Below are positions 59,900 through 64,000 of a DNA stretch of 64,000 nucleotides, in pieces (positions within the stretch are counted from its first letter, which is position 1; each line of letters starts with the position of its first letter). The notes under the pieces are model-generated. The model saw only the letters and a program-made list of their open reading frames with translations. It ran no database searches and was not told where the DNA came from. This stretch comes from Sindora glabra (Eukaryota; Streptophyta; Magnoliopsida; Fabales; Fabaceae). The stretch lies in assembly GCA_020226215.1 (NCBI GenBank), contig CM035232.1:54755220-54819219 (forward strand), given 5' to 3'. Both the position numbers and the translations under genes were made by a program.

Positions 59900-62800
59900 A
59901 AGCCTTAGGAAAAAAAAAAGAAAGAAACTCCTTAGTTAAAGTCCATATCAACTAGTAACAAGGACACATATTTTGTTGGAACATCATGAAGATCGCGACT
60001 CTTAAATCAAGTTCTCAATGCTATCTTAGCCAACTATCTACCATTTGGTTCTATTCTTTATACACATGCAAAAACCTCACTTCCTACTCACTTGCAAGTA
60101 ATTATGTGATTTGTAACATAAGTTTTGATACGAGGGGTGTAATATGGAGCATCGATTTCTACAAGTCCAAAGCTTCTTCACAATCAATCTTTACATATAT
60201 CTACTTGAAACCCATCTTTTGGGCTTGTTTCAAGCCTAAGTAAATTCCATGAAATTTAGTAAAGGAAGCACATCTTGACCCTACCATGTGGGAATAAGCT
60301 CTTACTCATTGCCCACTATAATCTTGTAACAAACCCTAACATGTAATATGCCTTCTTTCACCATTATTATAGTCTAAACATCATTAAGTGGTTTTATTAA
60401 TCTTATAATTTTGTATCACTCCTTTGCACAAGGATAGCATTCTTTAAAATAGCAAGGCCTTTGATACATTCCTAGACTCTTACGGATACTTTGAAAACTA
60501 TATCATCATTCTAATTTTCAACACCATAAATATGCATATTTCTCTTATACCATAACACCTAGCTAGAAATACCAAATCTAAGTCTTCAATAACCATGCCC
60601 TTTTCTCATGAAATTTCTATTTAAATTCAATCCATATCACATTTCTTAAGAGCATTTAAAGAGCTTAGACCAATAGTTCAGTTTTACAAATACCAATCAA
60701 ACATCAAAGATGCTTTAGCATGAGTGCTCATTTCTACTTCTCATCCACATCTTGGATATAAGTTATAATTAGCCATGTTCCTTACTTTCTTGTTAGCATT
60801 AGTAAAAAATTTATCCTACATGAAAAATCAAAGGAAAGTCCTAACTTTTTCAAGACCTTTCCATTTCTAAACCTTTCTCTAATTCTTTTTATTTTCTATA
60901 GGTTGTCTTTCATTAAGAAATTCATAAACTATTCTAACCATGAATCTTCATCATTTAAGAAAGCATAATTGACCATACAAGTCACTTTTTTTTTCATTAA
61001 TTAAGATTTTTTCCTATATCTTAAACTAAACCTTTTGAACACATCTCCAAAGATTGGACATTTCTTTTTTCATTTGTAATTTTAGGAATAATATTATCAC
61101 CACATGCATGCTTTTTTCTCACCACTTAGGCCTATAAAAAGTCTCTTTCAATCATCAAATTAAAAGTTACTTTCATTAGGCAAGCCTTATTATTGGTTTT
61201 CATCTTTCTTAACTGTAAACTATCTTTCTCTTTAGGAAAGCAAACTTGATTTGATGGAATAAGGAAAGGTGTTCTTGTACTATCCTAAGATACCTAGAGA
61301 AAATTACAAATTAAAGTATCTACATCATTACAATGTTATCAAGAGGAGAGTTGTTTGCATAGAGTATAAGGGGATGTTTGAGGGAATTATTTTTGATAAA
61401 GTAATGTGTCTAATATAAGCTAGAATTTATATAATTTTAGCATTCCATCAAGAAATACACTTATATACCTTTTCCACTACCTTTATATATGTGTTTTTTT
61501 ACACTTTATTGTTATACATTGGAACACCTAAATATTTACCTAAATCTAATGTTAGTTGGAATCCTAGCTCTTCACTTTGTAGACAAATTCTATTATGATT
61601 GATGTTTTTTGGAAAAATTACTGTGATTCTTTAGCTACTTATTTTTTGAACTTGAAGAGTTATAAAACACCTCCAAACATGTTTAAATTGTATTCTTCTA
61701 TTTTAGTGAGACTAAAAAAAAAATCAAATCATTAGAAAAATAAATAAATGTGATATAAGGGGTCCATCATGATTGAGCCTTATTAATGTAACATATGTAT
61801 TGAACAACATAATTGATGCAATGAGCTAGTTTTTTAATACACAAGACAAAAAGACAAGATGAAAAAGGATCTCCTTATCTTACACCCTGCATCAACAGTG
61901 AAAAATAATTTAAAGACTCACCATTTCCAAAAGACCAGTATTGAACATGTAAAGACATATGCCATACTTAATGAACATAAATTTTCTAGTATTCCTACAT
62001 TTTTTAGGGTATCCTAAAAAAATTTCCAATAAGCTTTATCATAAGCTTTTTTTTAAGCTTTCTTTCCCCATTTTCAGTTAACTTTTATAGCCATCTATTT
62101 TTTTTCATTTCATTCTTCCTTAAAGAATAAATAATTTTCTGAGCTAGAATGATGTTATCTAAGTTTACTAAAAAAAATTATATTGGCTTAGAGTAATTAG
62201 GTGATCTAAGTATAGTTTCAATCTATTTGCTATAACTTTGCTAACAATTTTGTATACTATGTTACATAAACAAATAGATTAAAATTATTGTAAAGACTTT
62301 GGGTTTTAACTTTTGGAATGAGAACAAACATTGTGTCATTAATAACTTTAATTCACTCATAATTATAAAAAAAAATCTAAAAAGAAGATCACAAACATAT
62401 TTACTAACCATTTCCTATTAATTTTGCAAAAAGATTATATGTAGTTAACCTAAACCTAGTGTTTTGCAAGAAGTCATGCTAAAAAGAGTCATTTTTATTT
62501 CCTTCATTGAAACTTAGGCATCAATCTTCATTTTTGTTTTTGTTAGGTATAGAAAACAACTGTGAAGAAGGAAACTATTGAAATTGAAATTTTCAATTAA
62601 AAAAAGATATTAGTAGTAATCAAAAGACATTTTTCACAATTGCTTATCTTCTACAATCTATACCTCCTCCTTAAAATTTTAATCTTTCTACCTTATTTCT
62701 TTTTCTTCAACTCATGGTGGATGCATGAAAGAATTTTGTATTCCTGTCCCTAAACATAAGCTATTTACTTTGAGATTTCTAGTACCATTTAATTTTCTCT

Positions 62801-64000
62801 TATATGAACAACTTTTCATAGTTACTCTAGTTATTTTTATAAACTTTTCTAGTAATTATGCCCTTGTGAAAGTTTCCAATTTATTCCTTTCAAACAAGCC
62901 GTGATCTTCTAATTTTTTCAGATAGCTTTTGAAAGAGTATTTTATTTCACTTGATTGCTTTCTTTTAAAACTTTGTTGAAGCTTTACGCTATCCCACTCC
63001 CTACTTTTAGTAACCTTACATAGCTCCGAGGAAATTATTGAGCCAAGCAGTTAGAATCTTAAGGTATTCTTTTTACACTTATTATATTCTAACATTTTAA
63101 TTAAAGTCGATGGTCTAATTTAAAAAATGGTGAATTAATCACACCTACCATTTTATATCTCATTCTTTACTCCATATCACAAAGGCTTTTATTGAGTCAT
63201 TCTATGATATTCCTTCTTTCGAATGTGTATTTTGGGCTTTTAAAAACCTAAATCTATTAATCCACAATTAGAAATATAGTCATTAATATGTTTTATAGCT
63301 TTCCAATTAGGTTGACTTCCTCCTTACTATTCATTTAAACACATATGTGCATTAAAATTGCTGATAACATTTCATGTTTCACTTATAATATCTCCCGTTC
63401 TATCCAAATTGTTCCATGATTCCCTTCTTCTTTACAACCAAGGGCTAGCATACACGAAAGTTATGAATGCTTTATAACTTCTATCCATAAAAAAAACATG
63501 ACAATGAATAAATTGGTTTGGAAACTCCTAATCTAAGACCATAGTTTTATTAAGGTTCCACGTCATATAGATTTCTCTTAAGAGTTCATCAAAGTCAACT
63601 CAAACAAAAGTTTTAAATCTTATTCATTTAATTCTATGAATCATTCAAATTCCATTTACTCTTGGCTCAAAATAGCAAAAACTTGCACATTATATTTTTT
63701 TAAAACAAATTACCCATGAGTTTAGGAAATGCGTTAGATCTTGTGCCTTGGCAATAATATATAATGTAATTTATATATAATTACAATATGAATAAGATTA
63801 TAAAACTCATACTAGAGCGTGCCTAAGTGAACCAACATCCTTTATAAAGCTGCAATAGCATCATCTTTATCCATCAAAAGCATTCTATTTGCCTCTTGAT
63901 TTATGAAAATGAAATTGTTATTTGTGGCTTTTTGATTTCATATCTCGACCCTCTTTCCTTATTTGTTTTGAAGACCTTCCCTTAGTTTTCATCAATTCTT
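59900..64000 (-). mobile_element. LINE (L1-like) non-LTR retrotransposon, long but dead, runs to the right edge
   Basis: Minus strand, from right to left. Endonuclease is at about 63700-63130 (FEPRVNGI, PNQFIHCHVFFMD, ITFVYASPW, CGLIDLGFKSPKYTFERRN). Reverse transcriptase is at about 62280-61480 (LCNIVYKIVSKVIANRLK, LDNIILAQKIIYSLRK, catalytic box at 61739-61728, then QSEELGFQLTLDLGKYLGVP). The RNase H end is at about 60240-59990 (IDCEEALDL, EVRFLHVYKEQNQMVD-like). Stops and frameshifts are frequent. The FADD box is FSND here. It is related to the LINE at 5033-7240, for example in the matching stretch near 61150-61230 and 6180-6260. The 5' end lies at or beyond the window edge. Confidence 0.85.

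Overview
This window looks like nuclear DNA of a flowering plant, probably a eudicot. It is very AT-rich and dominated by decayed transposable elements. The main signs are a nuclear-type tRNA-Cys(GCA), plant-type Ty1/copia, Ty3/gypsy and LINE-L1 polyprotein remnants, hAT-, PIF/Harbinger- and CACTA-like non-autonomous DNA elements, and one intact single-exon gene for a calcium-binding TPR protein of the Arabidopsis At1g05150/At2g32450 type. I see no bacterial-type operons, CRISPR arrays or phage genes.

Layout: 1-4.7 kb is AT-rich and holds the tRNA-Cys gene, a 2-copy tandem repeat and a diverged direct duplication with a (TA)n tract. A 5'-truncated minus-strand LINE lies at 5.0-7.2 kb. At 8.09 kb a plausible first exon (mitochondrial-presequence-like) starts on the plus strand. 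At 11.67-11.93 kb there are two exon remnants of a protein disulfide isomerase-like gene whose splice donor is broken. From 12.7 to 20.3 kb there is a TE cluster: a CACTA-like element, a hAT MITE with a perfect 8-bp target duplication, and a minus-strand Ty3/gypsy element (14362-20317) with 823-bp LTRs. A 1.5-kb Harbinger-like element is inserted in its integrase. A second member of that Harbinger-like family is at 22.7-24.15 kb, next to a degenerate minus-strand coding region (24.4-25.0 kb).

From 25.4 to 38.3 kb there are LTR-like fragments, hairpin repeats and a badly decayed copia element (32.8-36.5 kb). From 38.9 to 41.1 kb there are three small inverted-repeat elements. A structurally complete but dead copia element with both 275-bp LTRs and a CTATA target duplication spans 41556-47226. 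The only intact protein gene (791 codons) is at 51301-53676, with a long-TIR element, an (AT)n tract, a telo-box and a possible uORF upstream. Beyond it come non-coding repeats and, at the right edge, a long minus-strand LINE (59.9-64.0 kb) with endonuclease, reverse transcriptase and RNase H remnants.

Functionally the window supplies one tRNA and one likely expressed protein. The rest is a record of successive insertions. No new biological system is evident. The best leads are the Harbinger-like family with GC-rich cores, the unidentified degenerate exon at 24.65-24.97 kb, the hairpin loci, and a young duplication inside an old integrase.
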